Assembly: GCA_944472135.2 (NCBI GenBank)
Contig: OX235270.1
Location: forward strand, 123,147,842-123,211,841
Origin: Trichobilharzia regenti
Lineage: Eukaryota > Platyhelminthes > Trematoda > Strigeidida > Schistosomatidae
Length of the DNA: 64,000 bases
Reading direction: 5' to 3'
Shown here: piece after piece, positions 21,032-31,790 of the stretch
Layout of the letters: every line of letters starts with the position of its first letter
How positions within the stretch are numbered: position 1 is the stretch's first letter
Program-made: the position numbers and the translations under genes
The notes under the pieces: model-generated
Database searches by the model: none
The model's input: the letters and a program-made list of their open reading frames with translations, nothing else
Told to the model about the DNA's origin: nothing

Positions 21032-21389
21032 TGTCAATGGAGTTGAAGATTGAACGATCAATTCATGGTTGCTTGTTCAAACCCAACTTCCCCAATTTTC
21101 GTGGAGGCATCAATACGACAGTCATCGTCTCATCGGTCGCTGTTCAGAACGAAGTCAGGAGACAGCCGTCAGAAGTAACATTGTGATTTATTATTGTAAT
21201 ATTTGTTCATAGACCTTAGTTGTAAAGTTGGCTATATGTTGGTGTTACAATAAAGAATTCTAGAGTCGCCAATCGGTGTTTTGGTTTTGCGTCCGTTGTT
21301 GCTAAGCGTTTGTGAGAAGCTTCAAGGAACAGCGTGAGGCCCAGCATAGCAAGAGCTGGGCATTGACGCTTTGCGATACGTGACTGACA
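21032..21389 (+). repeat. 3' LTR of the BEL/Pao element
   Basis: It starts TGTCAATGG directly after the purine tract GCCGGGGAG, matches the 5' LTR at 14771, and has AATAAA at 21249-21254. The right end is placed at GACTGACA by its CA terminus and is approximate. Confidence 0.7.
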
Positions 21390-21629
21390 GGTGATATTTT
21401 AAGCCAGTGCGTAGTATCCCGTGACTTATTCACGGTAGTACTTATTACTCCGCGTTCCGTAATCAACAAGGTATCTGAGTAAGGACACTGTTATTAATCG
21501 CCAAGCCTACTGTATCTCTGATAACTGAATCATGGTGCTCATCCTCTATACTTGATGTGCATATGGGCATAGATAACTACACAGTACACTGTGAAAATAG
21601 AGATTGCAAGTGTGGTGAAGGATGTTCCG

Positions 21630-21669
<40 letters not shown>

Positions 21670-21699
21670 ACTCATTCGTAGTCAGTAAGGTGGAAGATG

Positions 21700-22120
21700 A
21701 AATACTGAATGAGGTACCCGATTCACTCTGGTTCGTCTTACATGGAGATAAGTGAAAACTTCTCATAGACTGTGACTATCGGGCGCCATGCCCAACCAAA
21801 GGAACTGATGCGTTATTAGCTAAATCGTTTGCACACGCCTCCTCGTCTAGTGCTAATTACGAAAGAATTGGAGGGGACGTCAGTCTTCCAGACGTCAACT
21901 GGTTAAGCGGTTTAGGCCCCCAACGCTTTGACGAATTACTTGCCACTATCGATTTTTATGGATGACAACAGCACGTCCAGACACCTACCCGTGGTGACGA
22001 CATGTTGGACCTTGTGTTTTGTCACAACACAATCCCAGTCTCCACCCATGTTGGTAACAGATTTTCCAGTAGTGACCATAGAATGGTACTCTGATCTCTG
22101 CCTCTCTCACCACTAAATAC
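21700..22120 (+). pseudogene. CR1-like endonuclease remnant
   Basis: Frames in this stretch read YRAPCP, then GGDVSLPDVNW (the GDFNLPxxxW block with the catalytic Asn lost), then TRGDDMLDLVF, then STHVGNRFSSSDHRMV (the SDH block). These belong to the apurinic-type endonuclease of CR1 and related elements, which nicks the target DNA. Stops and frame changes are present. Confidence 0.65.
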
Positions 22121-22542
22121 AGGGAACAAACAAGATTCAGGGAGCATGATATGCAATAGTTACAAATATACAGACTGCGGATTAGTCCAAGAACTCATTT
22201 GACTCTGCTAATGGGATGACTATTTTACCACCAACTCCCTGGAGGCTGTAGCGTCCCTATTTTATAGGGCTGTCACCCTTTGTCCAGATACTGTTTCTCA
22301 TAAGAAAATAGTGAAATTAAGTAGACACCAAGCTGAATGCATTCCAAAGGCATACCACAACAAGTTAAGGGAGATGATGAAACAGTACTATTCCACTAAA
22401 GATACATCAATACTGCACTCAATCCACAAGTCACTTGAATCTATCAATCGCCTACGCTATCAAAAGGACCTCGATGAAGAGTGAAGTGCACTTGAAAGTA
22501 CCTTCAAAGTTTGTAAGTTAACAAATCCTCTTAAGACACGAA

Positions 22543-22892
22543 TGCTGTTAATGTCCAGGACTTACTACACTGGACCTCACACTGTCCTTGGAAGACTTTC
22601 AGAAACTATGCGTAATAACTTACACGAAAAAGCAGAACGCAAATTGGTGACTCAAGGACCGTTTGTTCTTGCACCAATATAGAACCAACCATTTGGTTAT
22701 TGTACGCAAAGTCTAGGAATAAATGTTACAACAATAAATCACGACAATACTTCTGATAGTTTTCTACCTTCCACCGGACAGCGAACGATGAGACGATGAC
22801 TGTCGTATTGACGACTCCCGCGAAAAATATGGAGGAGTTGGGTTTGAGTAAACAACCATGAACTGATCGTTCAATCTTCAACTATATTGAGA
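22543..22892 (-). mobile_element. Solo LTR of the BEL/Pao family, inverted
   Basis: Read on the minus strand it begins near 22892 with TCAATATAGTTGAAGATTG, like the BEL LTR start. It contains AAACCCAACTCCTCCATATT, the AATAAA region, and GAGTCACCAATTTG, and ends near 22543. It lies within the CR1-like element and has no internal BEL sequence, as expected after recombination between two LTRs. Confidence 0.7.
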
Positions 22893-22909
22893 AAAGCGTT
22901 ACCTGCCAC

Positions 22910-23427
22910 TCCGACTGTTTCAACTGCATCACGAGTAGACGAGAAGCACGTGAGCTAGTCATTGTTCTCTACTCTGATATATCTAGGCTATTTGACATGG
23001 TATCTCACAGTATTCTCTTTCAGAAGCTGTACTCACGTGGAATTCGCAATCCATTACTTAGCCGGTTAAAGGCATTTCTAAGCCACAGGATACAAACAAC
23101 GGAAGTCGAATCCGTATTGTCTCATCCTAGGCAGATCACAAGTGGGGTTGTGAACCATTCCTATATGCTGACGACCTCAAAGTCGAATGCTCCTGATACA
23201 TGCATGAATTGAACGATATGGTAAGTAAAATACATCTTGAACTTAGTGGTCTCACAACAAGGTGTGCCGAATCCTGTCTAGAGTTTAACATTGAAAATTG
23301 CGGTTGGATTTGGATCAGCAAAAGTAACCTTGACCTAACTCTCGAAGTAAATGGGCGAAAAATAGCCAAGCTCAAATCAGTCGTAGATCTCGATGCCCCA
23401 CACAGCAAAGTTACATGGGGGAAATGA
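22910..23427 (+). pseudogene. CR1-like reverse transcriptase remnant
   Basis: It encodes CFNCITSRREARELV, then LYSDISRLFDMVSHSILFQK (motif A), then VLSHPRQITSGVV. It then jumps to YMLTTSK, with the sequence between motif B and the YADD box deleted. The thumb part continues as LELSGLTTRCAESCLEFNIE. The residues are close to those of the 17740-19032 copy, so both belong to the same family. Confidence 0.7.
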
Positions 23428-23812
23428 CTTCAAGCTTTATTCTCCCCCAAATATTTGTAATCCATCCCAAACACACTCGTGCTTTTTCGTTAGTCCGAAG
23501 ACAATATTTTTATACATTTCTTGATGTGCCCCATAGAATGACTGCCTATCACACTGTTCCCACAAACCAACGACAAAAAAGACAGCAACCATGTAATTTC
23601 ACCATGAACCAAATTAATGGAATTTAAATAATACTTGTCCATTCCTGTCCAACTGGTTTCTCCTACATAGGTAGGAATGCATATATATTTTATTATATTA
23701 TTATTATTGAATATGCTTACTAATCGTGTATGTAATTTACCATATTGGTGATATCTGTAAACTGGAACCACTCATGTACAAAAAGTGAGAATATACTTTT
23801 TTTATTAATACT

Positions 23813-25191
23813 CTGTCACAATATAAGTCCCTTCTCACTCTCTGAGACCACAAAACAGTTCTGTGTTCACTTCCATTTCCACAAATAGCAATGCAAACTG
23901 TATCTCTACTTCACAGCAAATTACAAATAGGAACTACAGTAAGACAGACTGGGCTTTCGTAAAACCAGTTCTAAGATCCTGTGCATTGGGGGAATAGTTC
24001 ATCACTGGTAACCTCTAGAAAGCTCTGAGCATCTTCCACCAGGACTCGGGCACATGCCTAGATGCTGCCATTCCACTGAGAACACTAAAGGTTTCCCGAC
24101 ATAAAAAGACATTTATGAAACTAAAGGATCGCTCGAAACTGAGGATGGTGTCGACAAGTTACTTCAAACACCACGTCTCTGGCACACTAGCGTCAATACC
24201 TAACACTTCTATCTCTGTTCCACAAACTCAGTATTTGCGTGTGAGGAATGGAGGACCCATCACACTAGCCAGCCCCGCTAGAGTGTGTGCTCTCACAAGA
24301 AGCATAAAGGAGCGATTGCATCGCAGAAGCCACGGGATTTCTCTCCTCACCGACAAGGGTAAGCTACACAGCAACTATGGATTCATTATCTAACCAAACA
24401 CCTGCAGCTAACTAACTTAAGCTCGCAATGCCATTACTCAGTAGATGCCCTACTGGCATGACGCAAACCCTCTTTTTTCTCCCACCAAGGCAAATTATTA
24501 ACGTTGAGTTCGCATATGTCAGCATGAAGCAGGCCAGTGGAACTCTCATAAGCTCCTGTGCTCTCGGCACTGAGGAAACTACCTCGAGCTACCGGTAAGA
24601 TGAGTCCGTAGTATCTGGACGGAACTGCAGGCGCCGTACACGAATGACGCGGTGAATTTTATCGAAATCTACTATTTAATTGCCACTTGGCCAACAGGCT
24701 CTTTGGAAGGGAGAAAACGTGTAGCCAACTACCGTCCCTAGGCTGTATTCACAATGTGATCAATCATGCTAACGACTCTGTGGCACTTTTCAATGGAACT
24801 CACACAAATTCCATCGCATGTTTCTCAGGTTCCTTAGAATAGAGGACCAGAGCGCTGACTGGGTCGAAAAACAGTTATCTCAACGAACGTACGTACAGAG
24901 ATAAGTGTGAAATAACAATGATGAGTCGTATGAGAAACTCGGGGGTATTCTTGGAATGCTCCTCTTAACCATTTCTCCCCTTCCATCAGCTATTACAACC
25001 GACCCACTCGGAGAGATTGCAACAGTCCCCCCCCACAAAACTCACCCTGTTCTAAGTCAAACCCCTCAAAGTGACAGACTGATGTATGTTGTGGATGTAG
25101 AATGTTAATAAAATTGACTCCCGATTTGCTTATTTTCAGGTCCACCAGAGATTTGTTGGTGAGCATGTATGGTTCCTGAGACTCACGCTAG
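23813..25191. other. Unassigned, possible 5' part of a Penelope-like relic with a hammerhead-like motif
   Basis: A 92-codon frame (24115-24393) has no motif that I know. At 24590-24640 a segment reads AAGATGAGTCC...GGACGGAAC, which resembles a hammerhead stem II and its flanks but with a damaged core (see findings). The downstream Penelope-like nuclease at 25192-25569 suggests that this may be element sequence. Confidence 0.35.
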
Positions 25192-25569
25192 TTGTTTTTT
25201 ACAACCCATCCGATCAACTCGAAATCATCCGCCGAAAGCACGAGGAAAATAGTCCTAGTATATGAGAAAGGCATCTATGAAATCATTGAGAGACACTTGA
25301 AACCCTTTGGAATTGATACCACCCACAAACCAACAGACATACTTCAGTCTATGCCATGTCAACCGAGAGATGCAGCAGCGAGAGAAGGCGAAATCGACAC
25401 CATCTACGAGGTGAACTGCAGCATCCATGGGAAACCTTATATTGTTCGGATTCGACTTCCTCTTCGTCATCACATCCATGAAAATGAACTGGCTGCCAAA
25501 AATCATGGTGTGCGTCCCCTCATATCGCTGTGTGCTGACATCAGTTCTACAGTCGAAACGCAACAGTAA
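25192..25569 (+). pseudogene. Penelope-like GIY-YIG endonuclease relic, plus strand
   Basis: The frame contains LKPFGIDTTHKPTDIL, the linker block (G.....kPt.tl) that precedes the nuclease in Penelope-like elements. It then has IYEVNCSIHGKPYI in place of the (v)Y.i.C..C...YIG core, then HIHENELAAKNH (R..EH..a.k.h), then PLISLCADIS. The second cysteine and the glycine of YIG are lost, and the frame lacks a proper start. GIY-YIG nucleases nick DNA for element insertion. No reverse transcriptase was recognised upstream. The call could instead be another GIY-YIG-bearing retroelement. Confidence 0.55.
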
Positions 25570-26005
25570 TAATATGTCCTCATTTGGTTGTACATGGGGG
25601 AGGCCATTTTTCAGGCATCACGAATGCACCCGATCATATAAAATGGAGTAAGCATATTCACAGAAGCTAATGTCTATTTCAGACTTTTATTGGCAGTGAC
25701 ATAAACAAGACATCGGTGGTGGAACAATCCTAATAAGGTTGCCTAACAGGGATAGAAGCAAATTCCGGTTGTCGGCACTATTGAGGATTTAACGAAAGGC
25801 GCGCGTTGTTTTTCGCGGCGAGCTGTAAGGCACGGTAATTCAGGCGGTCTTCCAATGTGTAAAATGTGCTTGTCTAACTCCAGGTTGGCTACGTAGCGTG
25901 CAGGAACTGGTCTCTCTAGTGTGGCAGTAAATAATCTTTGGTTGGTAAAAGACTTCAGATTTGGACATAGTAAATCGCATCCCCACAGTTTTGTGGTGGT
26001 ACCCA
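25570..26005. other. Unassigned
   Basis: Nothing was recognised. The minus-strand frame 25743-26021 has no family motif. Confidence 0.35.
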
Positions 26006-26720
26006 GTCGGTTAATGCACATGGGCTAAGTGGGTAATTTTGATCGGCAAACAGGTGGGCAAGAGATGGTGTAAATGCTACAGATTTGACCCACTTTGCCC
26101 ACATTAGGCACTTTTTCCCTGTTTGCCCACGTGACTCACGCTTTCACCCACTTATCCCATGTGCAGAAATTCAAAATATACCCAGTTTTTCCCCGTTTGC
26201 CCATGTCATTTTAGAAAATAGCCCACTTTACCCATGTTACAAACGAAAATAGCCCAACTTTTCCCACTTTGCTCATATTTGAACGGAAAGCTGCCCACGT
26301 TTTTACCCACATATCCCAGGTCCACAAAAAAAGTAACCGACTGGGTATATGTGACCTGTTCCATCAGAAATACAAGGTCGTGGCGTTTATTCAAACTGAT
26401 TTACTTTGGTTATTTCGAAAGTCGTAAGGCTGCTTCAGTAAGACGTTATTCGCTTTACTGATACTAATGCTTGCCTTGTTAATGGCTGCAAGTGGTTCAT
26501 CGCAGCAGCCCAGTCGGTTACCTTTTTTGTGGACCTGGGATATGTGGGTAAAAACGTGGGCAGTTTTCCATTCGAATGTGGGCAAAGTGGGATAAGGTGG
26601 GCTGTTTTCGTTTGTAACATGGGTAAAGTGGGAAGAAGTGGGCTGGTTTGTCAAGTGACATGGGCAAAGTGGGCAACTATTTTCTGGAGACGTGGGAAAC
26701 ATGGAAGAATGGGGGGATTT
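26006..26720. repeat. Large inverted repeat built of a GGGYAAAGTGGG word
   Basis: The left arm (about 26080-26345) and right arm (about 26509-26710) are reverse complements with high similarity near the centre and decaying outward. The loop is about 160 bp. Both arms consist of diverged repeats of ATGGGCAAAGTGGG (C-rich on the left, G-rich on the right), separated by spacers such as CTATTTTCGTTTGTAAC. A third, partial copy starts in direct orientation at 26006 with the boundary word CCCAGTCGGTTA, also found at the right arm start and, inverted, at the left arm end. No coding capacity was recognised. Confidence 0.7.
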
Positions 26721-27499
26721 TGTTTTTATAGCGCAGTCATACTAAGGTGGGGAATGCATGAGGTGAGGAACATTTCAGCTTGAATATTATACAATGTGTA
26801 TGTAATCATTGTGAAGTGGCATGAAGACAAATGGTGATGATTTCATTTCAATCATTTTGACACATTTGTTTATGTGAAGTTTGACTGCAAACTAGTGTGC
26901 AGCTAAGCGTTTGATCTTCATTATAATAAGGTTTTTTTGTATATCCCAATGACTGAAAAACAAAACGATATTGTTGAAGTTTCGCTATTTAATGTTATTA
27001 GCTTTATCAAAGTATTATTAAACCGGAATTTACAAAATCTCAGCATATATATAGCAAAGAGTTAAGGGGTGAGAAAAATAGACTTAGTTCAACTTAAAAG
27101 GACAAATTGAAAGTCAAAATAACAATGAAGATCACTAAAACCAAATATCAAAGGTAATAGCATATCTGTTATCATATCAAAACAAAGTTTACTAACTTTC
27201 GTTCGTTAGTCTGGGGTCATTTTTGGTCGGTGAATTGGTAAAGATAACAAAACTAAGTGTGGATTGTGAAATACTTGATCATCCTTCGTCAGTATGGGGT
27301 CGTTTTTTTCTGTCAAGTTGGTGAATTGGTAAAGATAACAAAATCAAGCGTAGATTGTTGGTTTTTATCAGTGTGTAAAATTATAAAAGTAGTGTGTGTT
27401 TACATAGTGAACTTGCTTATCACATTTGTGTTGATTTTCCCACTTCATGGGGGACGGGGGTGTTGTAGCCAGGTCAGATTCTGTTTTAGTCCATCATTC
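26721..27499. other. Unassigned, with a short direct duplication
   Basis: About 65 bp at 27192-27258 recurs at 27286-27354 in direct orientation (GTGAATTGGTAAAGATAACA with flanks). The stretch may be the 3' region of the minus-strand Penelope-like relic at 27500-27790. Otherwise nothing was recognised. Confidence 0.4.
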
Positions 27500-27790
27500 C
27501 TATTCAGGTAATTTGGATTCCACTTGATATGAAGTGCTTCTGATATTAGACGTTCTTTGTGGTTTCTGGATTATTTCAATATTGTCAAAATCAATTTTAT
27601 GGCCTGATTCTATAGCATGTAGACCTGTGGCTGATGATTTTTCAAGTTTTTCTGGTTCAACTGTATTTCTTGGTGGTCGAAGAGATGCTCTACGATGTTC
27701 ATTTCTTCTGATTTTGATTTCTCGAGATGTTTGTCCGATGTATATCGCATCACATTCCAAGCATTTTATTTTATAGACACAATTAGAAAA
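27500..27790 (-). pseudogene. Penelope-like GIY-YIG endonuclease, minus strand
   Basis: The minus-strand frame reads NCVYKIKCLECDAIYIGQTS, then EIKIRRNEHRRA, then ATGLHAIESGHKIDF. This is a well-preserved GIY-YIG domain with the Cys-x2-Cys pair, YIG, and R..EH that mark the C-terminal nuclease of Penelope-like elements. It is open to a stop at 27500-27502. No reverse transcriptase lies immediately upstream; instead the 3' end of an RTE element starts near 27896. So this is a truncated relic or one cut by that insertion. Confidence 0.75.
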
Positions 27791-28079
27791 AAACCTTTAT
27801 TATAATGAATATCATATACCCAATGCCCAAATTTTTTCAAACCATTGAAAGTGAACTTGGTTTGAACATATATAAGCGTTTAATCTATCTGTCTGTCTGT
27901 TTTCGACATAGAACTTTGCACATATGTGCGGCAAATCGGGTCGCCACACCATGTAGCACACAAAGCAAGAGAAGAAAGTAAAAGAAATGCATATTAGAGA
28001 CAATAGACAGGGATATCAGATGGAAGGAGCAGTAATAACGAAGAACAATATAGTTTCATTGGAAATCATAGGTCACAAG

Positions 28080-30155
28080 TAGTGGATGCATCTGTGCCAT
28101 TGAGAACGATTTTGAGCCATATCACCATTTGTTTCAACCATTGGTTTTTACCGTCCCGAGGACCCGAACCAGGAGGTCTACACCTTCCTACGTGGCTTAG
28201 ACTAACTGTTGTGGATTTCATTGACTGGTGCCAAGTTTTTGTTTGACCACCGCTAGCTTTTTTCCAGTCTGACCCTGTATCCGCTAACATTGCCCGTCGA
28301 TCGAGGAAGGCGATGACTAGGCATACGTAACACATGTCCTAACCGTCTCAGTCGATGTAGCCTCACAGCCTCGTCGATTGATTTCCCCTCCTTACCTAGC
28401 ACTCGATGCTTAACGTCAATATTGCTCACCCTATCACACCACTTCACACGGGAGATAGAACGCAGACATCTACGATCAGAGACAGATAATCTTTTCATGT
28501 CTTCCACCCTCAGTGGCCAGGTCTCACAGCCATAAAAGAGGGTGGAGCGGACTGATGTGCAGTACACCCGCCCTTTGGTCGACAGCCGGATATCACGTCT
28601 ACTAAGCCAGAGACGGTGTAAACTGGCATGTGCGAAACTAGCCCTCTGTATCCGTGCTGAGATTTCGTCAGAGATCAATCCGTCGGAAAAGGGTGATGGT
28701 ACTTCCCAAATAAGTGAAGTGGTCAACGTACTCTACCACTCCACTTCCCATTTCTAAGCTAGGAGGCGGTGTAGTCCAGTCCTGTAACATCATCTTCCAT
28801 TTGGCGGGAGCAAATCACATACCTAACATTCGTAGGTTTCAGATCGAGGTGTTCAGAAGACTCTGCATTTTGTCAGCGTCCTCGCCTAGAAGGACTATAT
28901 CGTCTGCATATTCTAAGTCAACGAGATTATTCCCTGGTAGCAAGTCAATCCCTGAGTCGCTGAAGTGAGTTAGGGTTAAGTCCATTAGTACATCTAAGAT
29001 GAAATGGAATAGAAATGGGGATAATGGGCATCCCTGACGGACACCACTGGTCGTCACCAGTTCAGATGACAACTCGCCGTAAGCCCTCACCTGGCTGCAT
29101 CAGTTCGAGTAGAGTGGCTTGATCAGTGCAATGTATTTTCTCGTCATTCCCTTTACAGCCAAGCATAGCCAGAGTATCTCTCAGTGGACAGAGTCGAATT
29201 CCGCCTTTAGGTCAAGAAATATAATGATTGTTGGAGGCTGGTAGGAGTGACTATGTTCTAGAATCTGTCGAAGGGTGAAGATATGATTGATACACCCTCT
29301 TCCTGGTCTACAGCCTGCCTGGTTCTCTCGTGTTTGTGCCTCCCGAGCACCACTTAGTATACGCGTGATTATTGAGCCTAGGACTTTAGATACTATATTA
29401 GTCAAGCTAATCCCTCTGTGATTATCACAGGAAAACTTGTCTTCCTTCTTGTATATGGGTATAATCAGTGACTTACACCAACCCGATGGGACTTCCTCTG
29501 ATTCCCAGACGCTGCCTAGAACCTCAGTTAATGCAGACAGTAAACTGTCTCCACTGTACTTAAATAGCTCTGGAGTCATTCCATCGGGTCCCGCTGCTTT
29601 GCCTAGTTTCAGATTGGTGACAGCTTTAGTAACCTCATTTAGGGACGGAGGACCTGTGTCTATATCCCATTCAGGGAGGTGTTGGATGTTCGGCATGTTG
29701 AGCGTGGCTGTAGGCCAACTGAATCGCTGCTCAAAGTGTTTTCTCCAGCGGTCCAGTTACCTATCCTGGGAGCTAATTATGTTACCATTGTTCTCAAAGA
29801 TTGTTTCACTTTTCGTTTGCCTTTTACCGCCTGTTTCCCTGATAAACCTAAATAGCTGTCTGGTGTTACCAATCGCCGATGCCTTTTCCATCTCTTTCGC
29901 TTTTGTCACCCACCACTGTTCACGGTCCTTGCGGAGACTTTTCGTAAGTTTCCTTTTGTGCAGCTTTCGCTCCTCATTGAATTCGGAGCTCGCCGGAATA
30001 AGTCTTCTAGCATCTATCAGTTCGGATGAGGCGGTCGAGATCCAGTGGTTTTTACTCACCTTTGGATTTACCTTATTCACAGCTTTTACAGCTGTATCTA
30101 TGGCTGACTGAATATTCTTCCAAGCTTCTTCAGGGTGAGCACAGCTGTCGAACAC
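28080..30155 (-). pseudogene. RTE linker and reverse transcriptase, a few stops and frameshifts
   Basis: From 30155 to 28839 a single frame is kept, with stops at 29757-29759, at about 29177, and near 29105. It carries LKLGKAAGPDGMTPEL, then IPIYKKEDKFSCDNHRGISL, then FLDLKAEFDSVH (motif A), then SGVRQGCPLSPFLF (motif B), then LEYADDIVLL (motif C, YADD at about 28910). After a frame change near 28838 follow LFYGCETWPL and LHRLRRLGHVLRMPSHRLPR, the C-terminal blocks of RTE-like elements. Relative to the endonuclease the frame shifts near 30140. The enzyme copies the element RNA at the target site. Confidence 0.8.
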
Positions 30156-31581
30156 AGATGTGTTTAGCTAGTTCTTCCTCAAATACGGATTTAGTTTCCT
30201 GATCGAGCTGGGGACGTGATGGTTTTACCGCCAGCTGTTTCCTACGTCCGTTCAGTCGTAAGCACATCCGAGCGCGGACCAGTGCGTGATCGGTATCTAC
30301 ACACGTGTTCCAGAAGGAGCGACAATCTCCTACCGACCCACGCCAACGATAGCTTATTGCTATGTGGTCTATTTGTGTCCAGCGTTGGTTTGATGAAGGG
30401 GGTCGCCAGGTCAAACAGTGTCTCTCCTTGTGTTTGAAGTTAGTGCTTACAAGAAACAAATGATTATCTGAACAGAACTGTAGGAGACGGTCACCGTTGT
30501 CGGTTCGCTGGCACGGAACTCCATAGGTGCCACCGACATCCTTCTCAGATTGACACAATTTCCCTACTTGAGCATTAAAGTCACCAGCTAGAACGACTAT
30601 ATCTGAGCGTTTAGCCTTTCGCACCAAACTAGACAGCTTTTGGTAGAACTCATCCTTCGTTTCATCCGAACTGCAGTCAGTGGGGGCGTAGGCGGAGATT
30701 ACGAAAAGGCATCGGCGAGTAGTGCAGTCCTTTCTCCTTCTTACTGATCCGTTCAGACGGACAGCACACATTCGGCTATCTACCGGGATCCAGTCAAGTA
30801 ATGTCTTTTCTGCCCTAGTACTCAAAGCTATCCCTACACCAGCTAATCCTCGTGAACTAGCTGTGGCATCTCCTTACACTCTCAAGGTGAATTTTGCAGA
30901 TTCATCCTGTTGGCCAGGTGGGGTTAGGTGAGTAACCACACTTGGTTCTTGTATGCGTGTTTCTGAAACACAACATACATCAATGGTTCGGGATGCCAGA
31001 GTCTTGGCTAGTGATGCTTGTTGTCCTATTCGGCAAAGTGTCCTAACATTAAATGCTCCCATATGAAATTGGTGGCGTGGCTTTAGGAGACTATCGGTGG
31101 TGGTTTTTTGGCTTCCGTCGTTTTCAGTGGACACAGAGTAAAGAGGAAGTGAAGAGCTATCAAGTAGAGGAGTTGCATCAGTGAAAGGAGGGCAAGATGA
31201 TAGAGATGAAGATGAAGACAAAGATGAGTGAGGATTAGAGAGGTTTCGTGTGCATTTCGGATTGTGAGGGCGATTGTTACTTCCCGGCTGCCCACACCGT
31301 GGAAGTTGGTTGCGTGACCGCAGAGCCCAGGGGACAACTGCTTGAGGCCGGTCACACGCGACCTGTTTTTGTTTGTTCTTTATTGTTTTGTGTGTCTCAG
31401 TAGCATATTTATCACTCCTGCCCTGTGACACGGCAGCAGGAAGCGCAGTCGTTGTTAATCCGGGCCCCGACCGATCCGGCATGATATTTTGTGAATTTGT
31501 TTGAATCATAGTATTGGGTTGGGTAGCTTCTTTTTGTCTAACCGCTATCCGAACAACCTTTCTGGCATGGTAGGACCTCAA
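30130..31581 (-). pseudogene. RTE N-terminal region and endonuclease with one in-frame stop
   Basis: One frame covers the whole stretch, with a single TAA at about 30874-30876. The first 170 or so residues are serine-rich and low complexity. The endonuclease follows with FNVRTLCRIGQQ, CCVSETRIQ, ISAYAPT, AGDFNAQVG, QIDHIAIS and DTDHALV. These are the ordered blocks of the apurinic-type nuclease, with the catalytic Glu, Asp-Asn and Asp-His residues present. The nuclease nicks target DNA to prime reverse transcription. Confidence 0.8.
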
Positions 31582-31790
31582 GCGACATAAGTCTCAGCCA
31601 GTATAGCTTGATTAGGTCATTGCGGTGTTCAAGCCCAACCACCACGTCAAGGCAGCAGCTTTCGGTCGGGAGCTAAGCGTTTGAAGAAGTATAACTACAT
31701 CGACAGGAAACAGAAACGGGCAAATTTCAGTTTGCACGCGGTTAGCAACCAGGATGACATCGAACTAACCCATATGAAGTGTTATGAGGC

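Larger units (their letters stand above)
14771..21389 (+). mobile_element. BEL/Pao LTR retrotransposon, split by a CR1-like insertion
   Basis: Two long direct repeats starting TGTCAATG (14771 and 21032) bound the element. The 5' part encodes a BEL-type gag. The 3' part is non-coding or unrecognised and ends in a GCCGGGGAG purine-rich tract immediately before the 3' LTR. A CR1-like element on the opposite strand sits between about 16566 and 19520. Without it only about 3 kb of internal sequence remains, so protease, reverse transcriptase and integrase have been deleted. LTR 3' ends are approximate because the two copies diverge there. Confidence 0.75.
21540..23812 (+). mobile_element. Second CR1-like element, plus strand, split by an inverted BEL solo LTR
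   Basis: An endonuclease remnant (about 21700-22120) is followed by a linker (22280-22540), then an inverted BEL LTR (22543-22892), then RT remnants (22910-23410), and then a 3' region ending AGTGAGAATATAC. That end is the reverse complement of the left end of the 16566-19520 copy. It is inactive: part of the RT N-terminus was lost at the LTR site, and the RT motif B to C segment is deleted. An AT dinucleotide run (21630-21668) interrupts its 5' part. Confidence 0.7.
27896..31790 (-). mobile_element. Near full-length RTE-clade retrotransposon (SR2-like), minus strand
   Basis: Order on the minus strand: 5' region (about 31790-31582), N-terminal extension and endonuclease (31581-30130), linker, reverse transcriptase and C-terminal domain (30155 to about 28080), and 3' region ending near 27896. 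The 3' end recurs at 35826 and 36906, which fixes it within a few bases. The total of about 3.9 kb is what an SR2-like element should be. Only a few stops and frameshifts separate it from an open element, so it is a comparatively young insertion. Confidence 0.8.

Noticed and set aside
21628..21668. Long AT dinucleotide tract as a replication origin or regulatory site
   Set aside because: It is a simple microsatellite within a decayed CR1-like element; nothing supports a function.
26206..26783. Frames of 60-100 codons in the GGGYAAAGTGGG inverted repeat
   Set aside because: They are products of the repeated word read in several frames on both strands, with no start context or family match.
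29437..30111. 224-codon plus-strand frame
   Set aside because: It is antisense to the RTE linker and reverse transcriptase, which have the recognisable motifs.
31083..31355. Minus-strand 90-codon leucine/histidine-rich frame
   Set aside because: It is an alternative frame of the RTE N-terminal low-complexity region.
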